This document shows positions 56,134 to 64,000 of a stretch of 64,000 nt of DNA, one piece after another. The DNA is from Pseudaminobacter salicylatoxidans (lineage in GTDB: Bacteria; Pseudomonadota; Alphaproteobacteria; Rhizobiales; Rhizobiaceae), in assembly GCF_003148475.1 (NCBI RefSeq), contig NZ_QGGG01000007.1:168368-232367 (forward strand). The letters are read 5' to 3'. The notes beneath the pieces were generated by a model, which searched no databases, was not told where the DNA came from, and was given only the letters and a program-made list of their open reading frames with translations. Position 1 is the first letter of the stretch, and every line of letters begins with the position of its first letter. Both the position numbers and the translations under genes were made by a program.

Positions 56134-56958
56134 ATGGGCTTCCAGCTCGCTCCGACAGCGACGGCCGAGGGCTTCCGGCTGGAGGCGCATGACAGCGTCG
56201 GATCGACCAACGCCCTCGCGCTCGATCGCGCGCGCGAAGGCGACCCAGGCAAGCTCTGGGTCGTCTCGCGGAAGCAGGAGAGCGGGCGCGGCCGGCGCGG
56301 CCGTGCATGGGCCTCGCCCGAAGGCAATCTTGCCTCCACGCTGCTGCTGATCATCGACCGCGACCTGAAAACCGCCGCCACGCTCGGCTTCGTTGCGGGG
56401 CTTGCGCTTGGCGATGCGCTGGAGGCGATCGTGCCGGGACGCACCGCAATGGCCGCCGATGGCGCGGGCGACAGGCGGGGCAATCGCTTCGAGCTGAAGT
56501 GGCCGAACGACGTGCTGGCCAACGGCGCCAAGATGGCCGGCATCCTGCTCGAATCCTCCATGCTGGACGCAAATCGCTTCGCGCTCGCCATCGGCATCGG
56601 CGTGAATGTCGTGGCGTATCCGCAGGATGTTCCCTATCCCGCGACCTCGCTCAAGGCACTGGGTGCGAATTGCGACGCTGAAACATTGTTCCTGGCGCTT
56701 TCCGACGCCTGGAGCGAGAACATGCGCCTCTGGAACGAAGGCCGGGGGCTGGACCTTATCCGCCAGCGGTGGCTGTCGCGCGCGGCCGGGCTCGGCGGCG
56801 AGGTTGCCGTCCGCGTCGATGGCGATGTGGTGCGGGGCGTGTTTGAAACCATTGACGAGGATTGCCGCTTCGTCATTCGCGACGACAGCGGCGCGCTTTT
56901 GAAAATAGCCGCCGGTGACGTGCATTTCGGGGTCGTCGCCTCGGCGCATACCGCCTAG
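56134..56958 (+). CDS. birA: Biotin-[acetyl-CoA carboxylase] ligase (BirA)
   Basis: A 274-residue biotin protein ligase, which makes biotinyl-AMP and attaches biotin to carboxyl carrier proteins. Visible: DSVGSTNALALDRA, KQESGRGRRGRAWASPEGNL (biotin-AMP loop), FELKWPNDVLANGAKMAGIL, and FALAIGIGVNV. There is no N-terminal helix-turn-helix, so it is a monofunctional ligase without the repressor role of the Escherichia coli protein. It starts 6 bases after nuoN, a conserved arrangement in Rhizobiales. Confidence 0.93.
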   Translation: MGFQLAPTATAEGFRLEAHDSVGSTNALALDRAREGDPGKLWVVSRKQESGRGRRGRAWASPEGNLASTLLLIIDRDLKTAATLGFVAGLALGDALEAIVPGRTAMAADGAGDRRGNRFELKWPNDVLANGAKMAGILLESSMLDANRFALAIGIGVNVVAYPQDVPYPATSLKALGANCDAETLFLALSDAWSENMRLWNEGRGLDLIRQRWLSRAAGLGGEVAVRVDGDVVRGVFETIDEDCRFVIRDDSGALLKIAAGDVHFGVVASAHTA

Positions 56959-57058
56959 AGCCTGATGACGTTTCGTCGAATCGTCGCCGGACTCTATCTA
57001 TTTGTTTGAGCATGATCCTTCCTGAGAACCGGTTTCCGCTTTTCGGGATCTTGCTCTG
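56956..57058 (-). repeat. Rhizobial palindromic intergenic repeat between birA and RNase J
   Basis: GAGCATGATCC (57008-57018) and GGATCTTGCTC (57046-57056) are inverted with one mismatch, around a second palindrome centred on AACCGGTT. The left flank, TAGAGCCTGATGACG onward, belongs to the same dispersed repeat type seen between genes across Rhizobiales. It overlaps the last codon of birA. Confidence 0.65.
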
Positions 57059-57115
57059 GACGGACGTCCGATGCGGCTATCGGGACGCCGGTGACAGAAT
57101 CGAGAAGGAATGAAC

Positions 57116-58786
57116 ATGGCGAAATCCAGGGAAGCTGAACTCGTTTTCGTGCCGCTCGGCGGCGTGGGCGAGATCGGCATGAATTTCGCGCTCTACGGCT
57201 ACGGGTCGGTGGACAATCGCGAATGGGTCATCATCGATGTCGGGGTGACGTTCCCCGATCCTTCCATGCCGGGTGTCGATCTGGTGCTGCCCGACACGCG
57301 CTTCATCGAGAGCGAATTGCACAATGTGCGCGGCATCGTCATCACCCACGCCCATGAGGATCACTACGGCGCGCTGCTCGACCTGTGGCCGAAACTGAAG
57401 GCCCCCGTGTGGATGACGCCTTTCGCGACCGGGCTGCTGGAAGCCAAGCGTCAGGCCGAAGGGGGCGGCACGAAGGTGCCGGTGACGATCTACCGCGCCG
57501 GCGAAACCTTTACCGTCGGGCCGTTCAGCATCGAGGCGCTGGCCGTCACGCACTCCATCCCCGAACCGGTCTCGCTGGCGATCTCGTCGCCGCTCGGCAC
57601 GGTGATCCATACCGGCGACTGGAAGATCGATCCCGCGCCGGCGATTGGTCCCAGGACCAACGAAGCCCGCTTCCGCGAACTGGGCGAGCGGGGCGTTCTG
57701 GCGCTGGTCTGCGATTCCACCAACGCATTGCGCGATGGCGAATCTCCGTCCGAGCAGGATGTCGGGGAGGGACTGCGCGAGGTGATCGAGAAGGCGCCGG
57801 GCCGCGTCGCCGTCACCACCTTCTCCTCCAATGTCGGGCGCATCCGCTCCATCGCGGAAGCCGCGCGCGACACCGGCCGGCAGGTGCTGGTGCTTGGGCG
57901 CTCGCTGAAGCGGGTCATCGATGTGGCAAGGGAGCTTGGTTATCTGGACGGGCTGCCGGAATTCATCTCCGAGGATGACTATGGCTACATTCCGCGCGAA
58001 AACCTCGTCATCATCTGCACCGGCAGCCAGGGCGAGCCGCGGGCGGCACTTGCCAAGCTGGCGCGCGATGAGATGAAGACGGTCGCGCTGTCGCCGGGCG
58101 ACATCGTGGTTTATTCCTCGCGCACCATTCCCGGCAACGAAAAGGCCATTCTGGAGATCAAGAACCTTCTGATCGACCAGGGCATGAAGATCATCGAGGA
58201 TGGCGATGCGCTGGTGCATGTGTCCGGCCATCCGCGCCGCAGCGAGCTGCGCCGCATGTATGACTGGGTGCGGCCGCGCATCGCGGTGCCGGTGCATGGC
58301 GAGGCCGCGCATCTGGTGGCGCATGGCGCGCTTGCCGCGGCCTCCGGCGTGCCGGAAGTCGCGCAGATCCGCGACGGCGACATGCTGAGGCTCGCGCCCG
58401 GAGCCGCCGAGATCGTCGACCAGGTGCCGTTCGGCCGCATCTTCAAGGACGGCAAGCTGACCGGCGACGAAGAGGCGGTGGGCCTGCGCGAGCGGCGCAA
58501 GCTTTCCTATGTCGGCCATGTCGCGGTGAATGTGGTGCTGGATGAGCGCCATGAACTCGCCGGCGACCCCGACATCGTCGCCATCGGCGTCGCCCGCACC
58601 GACGCGCGCGGCGAGGATCTGGAAGAGCTGATGCTGGATGCGGCAATCGGCGCGGTCGACAGCATACCCCGCGCACGCCGAAAAGACCTCGACCTCGTGC
58701 AGGAGGCCGTGCGGCGCGCGGTGCGCGCCGCCGCCAACGAAGCCTGGGGCAAGAAGCCGCTCGTGACCGTGTTCGTTACGAGGTGA
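57116..58786 (+). CDS. rnj: Ribonuclease J
   Basis: RNase J (556 residues), a beta-CASP metallo-beta-lactamase ribonuclease with 5' exonuclease and endonuclease activity in RNA decay and rRNA maturation. The zinc motif is THAHEDHYG (His78, His80, Asp82, His83), with HTGDWKIDPAP, LVCDSTNA, and the beta-CASP region FSSNVGRIRSIAEAA; HVSGHPRRSELRRMYDWVRPRIAVPVHGEAAHL closes the active site. ATG 57116 is 6 bases after GAGAAGGA; ATG 57110 is too close. A heptamer-repeat element begins 8 bases after its stop. Confidence 0.93.
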   Translation: MAKSREAELVFVPLGGVGEIGMNFALYGYGSVDNREWVIIDVGVTFPDPSMPGVDLVLPDTRFIESELHNVRGIVITHAHEDHYGALLDLWPKLKAPVWMTPFATGLLEAKRQAEGGGTKVPVTIYRAGETFTVGPFSIEALAVTHSIPEPVSLAISSPLGTVIHTGDWKIDPAPAIGPRTNEARFRELGERGVLALVCDSTNALRDGESPSEQDVGEGLREVIEKAPGRVAVTTFSSNVGRIRSIAEAARDTGRQVLVLGRSLKRVIDVARELGYLDGLPEFISEDDYGYIPRENLVIICTGSQGEPRAALAKLARDEMKTVALSPGDIVVYSSRTIPGNEKAILEIKNLLIDQGMKIIEDGDALVHVSGHPRRSELRRMYDWVRPRIAVPVHGEAAHLVAHGALAAASGVPEVAQIRDGDMLRLAPGAAEIVDQVPFGRIFKDGKLTGDEEAVGLRERRKLSYVGHVAVNVVLDERHELAGDPDIVAIGVARTDARGEDLEELMLDAAIGAVDSIPRARRKDLDLVQEAVRRAVRAAANEAWGKKPLVTVFVTR

Positions 58787-58794
58787 ATTTGTGA

Positions 58795-58940
58795 CCGGTG
58801 AATGGTAAATGATGAATGGGACGCGGCGGAACGTCCGGCCTTGTCCCGGTTGACACAGGTGCAATGCGCCGATCCATTCACCATTCACCATTCACCATTC
58901 ACCATTCACCATTCACCATTCACCATTCACCATTCACCGG
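58795..58940 (+). repeat. Second heptamer inverted-repeat element, without ORF
   Basis: Left: CCGG then TGAATGG, TAAATGA, TGAATGG (58799-58819). Right: nine exact CCATTCA units (58874-58936) then CCGG. The outer 11 bases (CCGGTGAATGG / CCATTCACCGG) are perfectly inverted. The 54-base centre (58820-58873) encodes nothing evident. It uses the same unit as the nuoC-nuoD element, so it may be an empty or deleted relative. The unequal unit numbers point to slippage. Confidence 0.8.
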
Positions 58941-58948
58941 AAATTGCC

Positions 58949-59353
58949 ATGCTCGGTCGCCTCAATCATGTCGCCATCGCCGTTCCGGACCTCGCGGCGG
59001 CAAGCGCAGTCTATCGCGATGCGCTGGGTGCGACGCTGGGCGAGCCGCAGGCTCTGCCCGAACATGGCGTGACCGTGCTGTTCATCGACACCGGCAACAC
59101 CAAGATCGAATTGCTCGAGCCGCTGGGCGAGGGCTCTCCGATCGCCGCTTTTCTCGAAAAGAACCCGGCCGGGGGCATGCACCATATCTGCTACGAGGTG
59201 GACGACATCATCGCCGCGCGCGACCGGCTGAAGGCCTCGGGCGCGCGGGTGCTGGGCGATGGAAACCCCAGGATCGGCGCGCATGGCAAGCCGGTGCTGT
59301 TCTTGCATCCGAAGGATTTCTTCGGCACGCTGGTCGAACTGGAACAGGTGTAA
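58949..59353 (+). CDS. mce: Methylmalonyl-CoA epimerase
   Basis: A 134-residue VOC-fold enzyme converting (S)- to (R)-methylmalonyl-CoA, feeding the B12-dependent mutase. Visible: LNHVAIAVPDLAAASAVYRDALGA with the metal-binding His, NTKIELLEPLG, AGGMHHICYEVDDI with the second His, and FLHPKDFFGTLVELEQV with the closing Glu. The ATG lies 8 bases after the heptamer array. Product use of B12 links loosely to the cob cluster. Confidence 0.95.
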   Translation: MLGRLNHVAIAVPDLAAASAVYRDALGATLGEPQALPEHGVTVLFIDTGNTKIELLEPLGEGSPIAAFLEKNPAGGMHHICYEVDDIIAARDRLKASGARVLGDGNPRIGAHGKPVLFLHPKDFFGTLVELEQV

Positions 59354-59357
59354 GCTC

Positions 59358-59630
59358 ATGACTGGCTGGATTTCGGCAATCGCTGTCTATTTCGTCATCT
59401 GGTGGACGGTTCTGTTCATTGCGCTGCCCATCGGCCTGAAGACGCAGGATGAGGACAACGCCGTGACGCTTGGCACCGAGCCGAGCGCGCCGCGCGGACC
59501 GCATATGCTGCGCGCCGTCATCATCACCACGATCCTGGCGTTCGTCGTCTATGGGGCCTTCTATCTCCTGACCCGCGTGATCGGGTTCAGCTTCGACGAT
59601 TTTCCGCAATATATCCCGCAGGGCGACTGA
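59358..59630 (+). CDS. DUF1467 family membrane protein
   Basis: A 90-residue protein with two membrane helices (about 6-26 and 51-71) and a hydrophilic loop containing GLKTQDEDNAVTLGTEPSAPRGP, the DUF1467 signature. It follows mce by 4 bases, an order kept in many Rhizobiales. Function unknown. A terminator lies just behind it and probably closes the long nuo-birA-rnj-mce transcription unit. Confidence 0.85.
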   Translation: MTGWISAIAVYFVIWWTVLFIALPIGLKTQDEDNAVTLGTEPSAPRGPHMLRAVIITTILAFVVYGAFYLLTRVIGFSFDDFPQYIPQGD

Positions 59631-59635
59631 GGCAG

Positions 59636-59658
59636 GCCGGCAACCGGCAGGTTTTTTT
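59636..59658 (+). terminator. Rho-independent terminator after DUF1467
   Basis: GCCGG-CAA-CCGGC followed by AG and a run of seven T after one G (59652-59658). The stem is short but the T-run is good; it is placed 6 bases after the last stop of the long operon. Confidence 0.6.
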
Positions 59659-60290
59659 CAGCGCATCGCAACGCTGTCGGGCGTGCCCCGCAGCGTCCAT
59701 GGTTTCCGTCGTGGCGCGCCGCAAGCGCCCCCGCGCCCGGAAACGCGTTGAAATTGCGCCAGATTAAGTAATAAATTCTAGTGATTTAGTATAATAAATG
59801 CGCTAGAGAGATTACGGAGATTCCCGAAGGGGGAGATGGCCCAGAGCTTTGCGCAAAAAAAATGCAAGGCACGAGGCCTTGCAATTGAACGCGTCCGATC
59901 TGCTTTCCGTCACCGGCGGCTGCGGATAATCGCGCCTAGATCGCATCCTCCCAAGACTTTGACCGCGTAGGAGAGCAGATTGTTTACTCTGCCCTCTCGA
60001 TTATCGCAGCACACTAGACCAAGCTGCGCCGAATTGTCACGACATTTTTTCAAGTTGAGCCAGCAATATGTGCTGCGCTGCACAATAAACATGCAGCTTC
60101 CGCATCCGGCCCGGGCATATCCGCCATTCCGCCTGCTGCCTGTTCTCGCCTGGCGAGGCATTTCTGGCCGATTGCGGCATGTGGTCGGGTTTCCAAGCTG
60201 CCTTGAAATGGCTATGAAGCGCGGGCAGGCAACTTCTGCACCGGTGCCGATTCCGATTCCGGCTCTTCTAGTTCTTTGATGGAATTTCAC
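59659..60290. other. Long non-coding region between DUF1467 and proS
   Basis: 632 bases without a supported gene. It holds an AT-rich patch (59761-59800, with TATAAT at 59790-59795), a minus-strand terminator and candidate small RNA (59855-60004), and the proS leader, in which I see no clear element. The long minus-strand frame crossing it is a shadow of proS. Confidence 0.6.
59855..60004 (-). ncRNA. Candidate trans-acting small RNA upstream of proS
   Basis: On the minus strand a strong terminator stands with no gene to end: TGCAAGGC / GCCTTGCA stem (59863-59883) followed by eight T (59862-59855). Upstream, CGTGAC and CTAGTG (about 60041-60011, 18-base spacer) could be -35 and -10, giving a transcript near 150 nt. 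It contains another likely stem, GAGGGCAG with CTGCTCTC. From memory, the SmrC9/alpha-r9 small RNA of Sinorhizobium lies next to proS; this may be its relative. Confidence 0.5.
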
Positions 60291-61616
60291 ATGCGTCTGT
60301 CGCGCTATTTCCTGCCCATCCTGAAAGAGAACCCGCGCGAGGCCGAAATCGTCTCGCATCGGCTGATGCTGCGGGCCGGCATGATCCGCCAGCAGGCGGC
60401 GGGAAGCTTCTCCTGGCTGCCATTGGGCAAGCGCGTTCTGGACAAGGTCTGCCGGATCATCCGCGAGGAGCAGAACCGGGCGGGCGCGCTGGAAATCCTC
60501 ATGCCGACGATCCAGTCGGCCGATCTGTGGCGCGAGAGCGGTCGCTATGACGACTATGGCGACGAGATGCTGCGCATCAAGGACCGCAACAAGCGCGACA
60601 TGCTGTTCGGCCCGACCAATGAGGAAATGGTCACGGAGATCTTCCGTTCCTACGTGAAGACCTACAAGGACCTGCCGCTCAACCTCTACCATATCCAGTG
60701 GAAGTTCCGCGACGAGCGGCGGCCGCGTTTCGGCGTCATGCGCTCGCGCGAGTTCCTGATGAAGGACGCCTATTCCTTCGACATCGACTACGAGGGCGCG
60801 CGGGCGGCCTACAACCGCATGTTCGTGTCCTATCTGCGCACCTTCACGCGCATGGGCCTGCAAGCCATCCCGATGCGCGCCGACACCGGCCCGATTGGCG
60901 GCGACCTCAGCCACGAATTCATCATCCTGGCCGAGACCGGCGAAAGCCAGGTCTATTGCGCACGCGAATTCCTGAGCCTGCCGGTTCCCGGCGAGGACAC
61001 CGACTTCTCCAATGACGGCGAAGTCGCCAGCATCGTCAAGGAGTGGACGACGCCCTACGCGGCCACCGACGAGATGCATGACGAGGCGGCCTGGAATGCC
61101 GTTCCCGCCGGCGACCAGCTCTCGGCGCGCGGCATCGAGGTCGGCCACATCTTCCACTTCGGCGAAAAATATTCGAAGCCCATGGAGGCCAAGGTGGCGG
61201 GCCCGGACGGCAAGGACCATTACGTTTCGATGGGCTCCTACGGCATCGGCCCGTCGCGCCTGATCGCGGCGATCATCGAGGCCAGCCATGACGAGAACGG
61301 CATCATCTGGCCGGAAGCGGTTGCGCCCTTCCAGGCCGGCGTCATCAACATGAAGGTGGGCGATGCCGAGTGCGACCGCGTGTCGGAGGAAATCTATGCC
61401 GCGCTCGAAGCAGCCGGCGTGGAAGTGCTCTATGACGACACCGACCAGCGCTCCGGCGGTAAGTTCGCCACCGCGGACCTGATCGGCCTGCCGTGGCAGA
61501 TCATCGTCGGCCCGCGCGGCGTTGCCGCCGGCGAGGTCGAGATCAAGAACCGCCGCACCGGCGAGCGCGAGACGCTCTCGATCCCGGCGGCCATCGCCCG
61601 CTTCGGTAAGGCCTGA
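60291..61616 (+). CDS. proS: Prolyl-tRNA synthetase (short, type 2)
   Basis: ProRS (441 residues) charges tRNA-Pro. Class II motifs: the N-terminal [33 protein letters not shown]; motif 2 with [32 protein letters not shown]; motif 3 with [19 protein letters not shown]. The anticodon-binding domain is C-terminal (about 345-441). There is no editing insertion between motifs 2 and 3, as usual in alphaproteobacteria. The ATG at 60291 begins the family N-terminus. Confidence 0.96.
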   Translation: MRLSRYFLPILKENPREAEIVSHRLMLRAGMIRQQAAGSFSWLPLGKRVLDKVCRIIREEQNRAGALEILMPTIQSADLWRESGRYDDYGDEMLRIKDRNKRDMLFGPTNEEMVTEIFRSYVKTYKDLPLNLYHIQWKFRDERRPRFGVMRSREFLMKDAYSFDIDYEGARAAYNRMFVSYLRTFTRMGLQAIPMRADTGPIGGDLSHEFIILAETGESQVYCAREFLSLPVPGEDTDFSNDGEVASIVKEWTTPYAATDEMHDEAAWNAVPAGDQLSARGIEVGHIFHFGEKYSKPMEAKVAGPDGKDHYVSMGSYGIGPSRLIAAIIEASHDENGIIWPEAVAPFQAGVINMKVGDAECDRVSEEIYAALEAAGVEVLYDDTDQRSGGKFATADLIGLPWQIIVGPRGVAAGEVEIKNRRTGERETLSIPAAIARFGKA

Positions 61617-62899
61617 TGGCGAAGGCGGCGGCCAAACCGGCTGGCGCCGGTCCATTCTCCGTTTTCGAGCGCATGGTGGCCTGGCGCTACCTGCGCGCGC
61701 GCCGCAAGGAAGCGGTCATTTCGGTGATCGCTTCGATTTCCTTCATCGGCATCATGCTGGGCGTTGCCACGCTCATCATCGTGATGGCGGTGATGAACGG
61801 CTTTCGTGCCGAATTGCTCACACGCATCCTCGGCATCAACGGCCATCTGATCGTGCAGCCGGTGGATACGCCGCTGGAGGACTATGACGCCGTCACCGCG
61901 CGCATCAATGGGGTGCCGGGCGTGAGATACGCCATTCCGCTGATCGACGGCCAGGTGCTGGCGCAAGGGGAGGTCGGCGCTGGCACCGGCGCGCTGGTGC
62001 GCGGCGTTCGCGGACAGGACCTCGCCAAGGTCCCGCTGGTGGCCAACAATATCAAGCAGGGCTCGCTGACCGGCTTCGACGACAGCGGCGGTGTGGCGAT
62101 CGGCACGCGCATGGCCGAGAATCTCGGCCTCGCGCTCGGCGACATCATCACGCTTACCTCGCCGGATGGCGACGTGACGCCGATGGGCACCACGCCGCGC
62201 ATGAAGGGCTATCCGATCGTGGCCATCTTCGAGGTGGGCATGTCGGAATATGACTCTTCCATCGTCTACATGCCGCTGCCGGAAGCGCAGCTCTATTTCA
62301 ATATGGAGAACCGTGCGCAGACCATCGAGGTCTTCGTCGACAATCCCGATGCGGTCGATACGTTGAAACCGCGCGTGGAGGAGGCGGCGCAGCGCCCGGT
62401 CTTCATCAGCGACTGGCGGCAGCGCAACGAAACTTTCTTCTCCGCGCTGCAGGTGGAGCGCAACGTCATGTTCATGATCCTGACGCTGATCGTGCTGGTG
62501 GCGGCGCTCAACATCATTTCGGGTCTGGTGATGCTGGTGAAGGACAAGGGCAGGGACATCGCCATATTGCGCACGATGGGCGCCACGCGCGGCGCCATCA
62601 TGCGCATATTCATGATGACGGGGGCAGCCATCGGCGTCACCGGCACCCTTGCCGGCGTCGTCCTGGGCATCGTGGTGTGCCTGAACGTGGAGTCGATCCG
62701 CCAGTTCTTCTCGTGGATCACCGGCACGGTGCTTTTCAATCCAGAGCTCTATTTCCTCAGCCGGCTTCCGGCGAAGATGGATTTCGGCGAAACACTCAGC
62801 GTCATCATCATGGCTCTGGTGTTGTCCTTCCTGGCGACGTTGTTCCCGGCATGGCGGGCGGCCAAGCTGGATCCGGTCGAAGCGTTGCGGTACGAATGA
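61616..62899 (+). CDS. lolC: Lipoprotein-releasing ABC transporter permease (LolC/LolE type)
   Basis: A 427-residue permease that, with LolD, extracts lipoproteins from the inner membrane. N-terminal [47 protein letters not shown] holds helix 1, followed by a periplasmic domain (about 65-290) and three C-terminal helices starting at [33 protein letters not shown]. Alphaproteobacteria often have one LolF-like permease in place of separate LolC and LolE; only one is present here. Start and stop overlap both neighbours. Confidence 0.92.
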   Translation: MAKAAAKPAGAGPFSVFERMVAWRYLRARRKEAVISVIASISFIGIMLGVATLIIVMAVMNGFRAELLTRILGINGHLIVQPVDTPLEDYDAVTARINGVPGVRYAIPLIDGQVLAQGEVGAGTGALVRGVRGQDLAKVPLVANNIKQGSLTGFDDSGGVAIGTRMAENLGLALGDIITLTSPDGDVTPMGTTPRMKGYPIVAIFEVGMSEYDSSIVYMPLPEAQLYFNMENRAQTIEVFVDNPDAVDTLKPRVEEAAQRPVFISDWRQRNETFFSALQVERNVMFMILTLIVLVAALNIISGLVMLVKDKGRDIAILRTMGATRGAIMRIFMMTGAAIGVTGTLAGVVLGIVVCLNVESIRQFFSWITGTVLFNPELYFLSRLPAKMDFGETLSVIIMALVLSFLATLFPAWRAAKLDPVEALRYE

Positions 62900-63582
62900 T
62901 GGCTGGCGAACCTATCCTGCAATTGAAGGGCGTGGAGCGGCACTACATACAGGGGCCGCGCAAGCTCACCATTCTCAATGGTGCGGAGTTTATGCTGCGG
63001 CGCGGCGAGATGGTGGCGCTGATCGCGCCTTCCGGCGCCGGCAAGTCCACGCTGCTGCACACCGCCGGCCTGCTGGAAAAGCCCGACGCGGGCGACGTGA
63101 TCCTCGGCGGCCGCGCGTGCGGACGCCTTTCCGACGATGAGCGCACGGCCATTCGCCGCAACGACATCGGCTTCGTCTACCAGTTCCACCATCTGCTGCC
63201 CGAATTCTCGGCGATCGAGAACATCATGATGCCGCAGCTGGTGCGGGGTCTGGCGCCGGTCGAGGCGAAGGCGCGGGCCGCCCAGCTTCTCGACTACATG
63301 CAGATCGGCAAGCGCGGCCACCACCGTCCCGCCGAGCTATCCGGCGGCGAACAGCAGCGCGTGGCGATTGCGCGCGCCGTGGCCAACGCGCCGCTGGTGC
63401 TCCTGGCCGACGAGCCGACCGGCAATCTCGACCCCGTCACCGCCGGCTATGTGTTCGACGCGCTTTCCGCGCTGGTGCGCCAGTCCGGGCTTGCGGCGCT
63501 GATCGCCACCCACAACCACGAACTGGCCGGCCGGATGGACCGGCGCGTGACGCTTTCCGAGGGCAGGGTGGTGCCGATCTGA
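62896..63582 (+). CDS. lolD: Lipoprotein-releasing ABC transporter ATP-binding protein
   Basis: LolD (about 228 residues), ATPase partner of the permease upstream. Walker A is [11 protein letters not shown] (about 47-57), Q-loop [13 protein letters not shown], signature [16 protein letters not shown], Walker [14 protein letters not shown]-loop [11 protein letters not shown] 62896 overlaps the permease stop as ATGA; ATG 62899 also fits. Confidence 0.95.
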   Translation: MMAGEPILQLKGVERHYIQGPRKLTILNGAEFMLRRGEMVALIAPSGAGKSTLLHTAGLLEKPDAGDVILGGRACGRLSDDERTAIRRNDIGFVYQFHHLLPEFSAIENIMMPQLVRGLAPVEAKARAAQLLDYMQIGKRGHHRPAELSGGEQQRVAIARAVANAPLVLLADEPTGNLDPVTAGYVFDALSALVRQSGLAALIATHNHELAGRMDRRVTLSEGRVVPI

Positions 63583-63640
63583 GGCACCCGGTGTTCGTGC
63601 CGCTGCGTCGAATGCGCGGGCGATACGGCAAAGTTGATAA

Positions 63641-63695
63641 GCGGGGCTGCAGCAGCCCCGCAACAAGGTCTCCCCCTCGGCAGGCGCGCCTGCCG
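63641..63695. repeat. Two palindromes downstream of lolD
   Basis: GCGGGGCTG-CAG-CAGCCCCGC (63641-63661) forms a 9-bp stem, possibly part of a terminator although no T-run follows. CGGCAGGCG-CGCCTGCCG (63678-63695) is a perfect 18-base palindrome. The rest of 63583-63942 holds no gene I can support. Confidence 0.5.
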
Positions 63696-63942
63696 CATAA
63701 GGCGATTTAGCTCCTCTATTTGCGCATCGCTCGATAGACCTTTCGATAAAGAAGGCTGTCCGGGCTCATGCTGCCTGCCTGACGCGAGGCCGGAGGGGAA
63801 AAAAAGGGGATGAATTCCCGCACCATTTTTGCCGCAACATATTGAGGCGAAACATCTTTCAAAAATAATCGCCAGCCCGTTGATCCCCCGCCTGTGCGGC
63901 TGCCGCATAATCCTCGGCATCGCCCTCGCGGGAACACGGGTC

Positions 63943-64000
63943 ATGAACCGGATGAGCGTGGAGGGCGGCGGCGGCCGGGCTGGCGGTGTGTCGGAAGCAC
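63943..64000 (+). CDS. Possible start of dnaE (DNA polymerase III alpha), cut by window edge
   Basis: An open frame of 19 codons begins with ATG at 63943 (MNRMSVEGGGGRAGG then VSEA) and runs off the window. In Rhizobiales dnaE commonly follows proS-lolC-lolD, and its N-terminus is a short Gly/Ala-rich lead before the PHP domain. The call rests on gene order only; nothing diagnostic lies within the visible bases. Confidence 0.25.
   Translation, partial: MNRMSVEGGGGRAGGVSEA

Noticed and set aside
58874..58936. CRISPR-like tandem array
   Set aside because: The unit is 7 bases with no spacers, and there are no cas genes. It is a simple tandem repeat in an inverted arm.
63447..63944. Minus-strand frame after lolD (165 residues)
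   Set aside because: It overlaps lolD antisense, lacks any domain, and crosses two palindromes; no ribosome site was seen.

Overview
The window is a high-G+C, gene-dense chromosome segment of an alphaproteobacterium, most likely Hyphomicrobiales/Rhizobiales of the Phyllobacteriaceae (Mesorhizobium / Nitratireductor / Aquamicrobium type). The reasons are the gene order nuoA-N, birA, RNase J, mce, DUF1467, proS, lolC/E, lolD; a cobW-cobN-cobG-cobH-cobI-cobJ operon behind a B12 riboswitch; BA14K-like and DUF1467 proteins; and palindromic intergenic repeats of the rhizobial kind. I see no insertion sequence, integrase, prophage or CRISPR array.

Layout. 1-2.6 kb: the end of a nitrile hydratase beta gene, its accessory protein, a PLP ammonia-lyase and a VapBC toxin-antitoxin pair. 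2.7-10 kb: a RecD-like helicase, a PP2C-type phosphatase, a SpoIIAA-like protein, pdxJ, kup, a TetR regulator with a clear operator, and ilvC. 10-22 kb: mixed genes (PilZ, BA14K-like, an EEP nuclease/phosphatase, Nudix, a MacAB-like efflux set, PhzF, tRNA-Lys(CTT), a lipoprotein, a DMT transporter, an HI0933 flavoprotein, SH3 and DUF883-like proteins). 22-39 kb: cobalamin (vitamin B12) synthesis in five small transcription units on both strands: cobA-cobB-cobV-cobT, cbiD, cobL-cobE-cobM, cobK, and the riboswitch-led DUF1636-cobW-cobN-cobG-cobH-cobI-cobJ. The last unit has a good promoter (TTGACA, 17 bp, CTAAAT) ahead of the riboswitch. 39-40.3 kb: a YcaQ-like protein. 40.6-59.6 kb: the 14-subunit NADH dehydrogenase (complex I) operon, running on into birA, RNase J, mce and DUF1467. 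60-63.6 kb: a candidate small RNA, then proS-lolC/E-lolD. The right edge holds what may be the first codons of dnaE.

The most unusual structure is inside the nuo operon. Between nuoC and nuoD is a 451-bp block bounded by two 28-bp inverted arms, each made of four 7-bp units (TGAATGG left, CCATTCA right). It encloses a four-helix-bundle protein of the S23 family, the family encoded by intervening sequences in some 23S rRNAs. As RNA the arms would form a continuous 28-bp duplex around the ORF. The left arm supplies the stop codon of nuoC and the start codon of the S23 gene, and its 7-bp unit is a stop-start couplet (TGA-ATG) that falls in every frame when repeated. A second, ORF-less copy with 3 and 9 units lies 16 kb downstream in the same transcription direction, between the RNase J gene and mce. 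This suggests an mRNA-borne, IVS-like element.

A second unusual feature is in the B12 operon. cobG carries an in-frame 171-bp palindromic repeat that adds 57 residues (codons 223-279), and cobN carries a smaller palindrome with the same core. This parallels the gene-invading palindromic elements known from Rickettsia.
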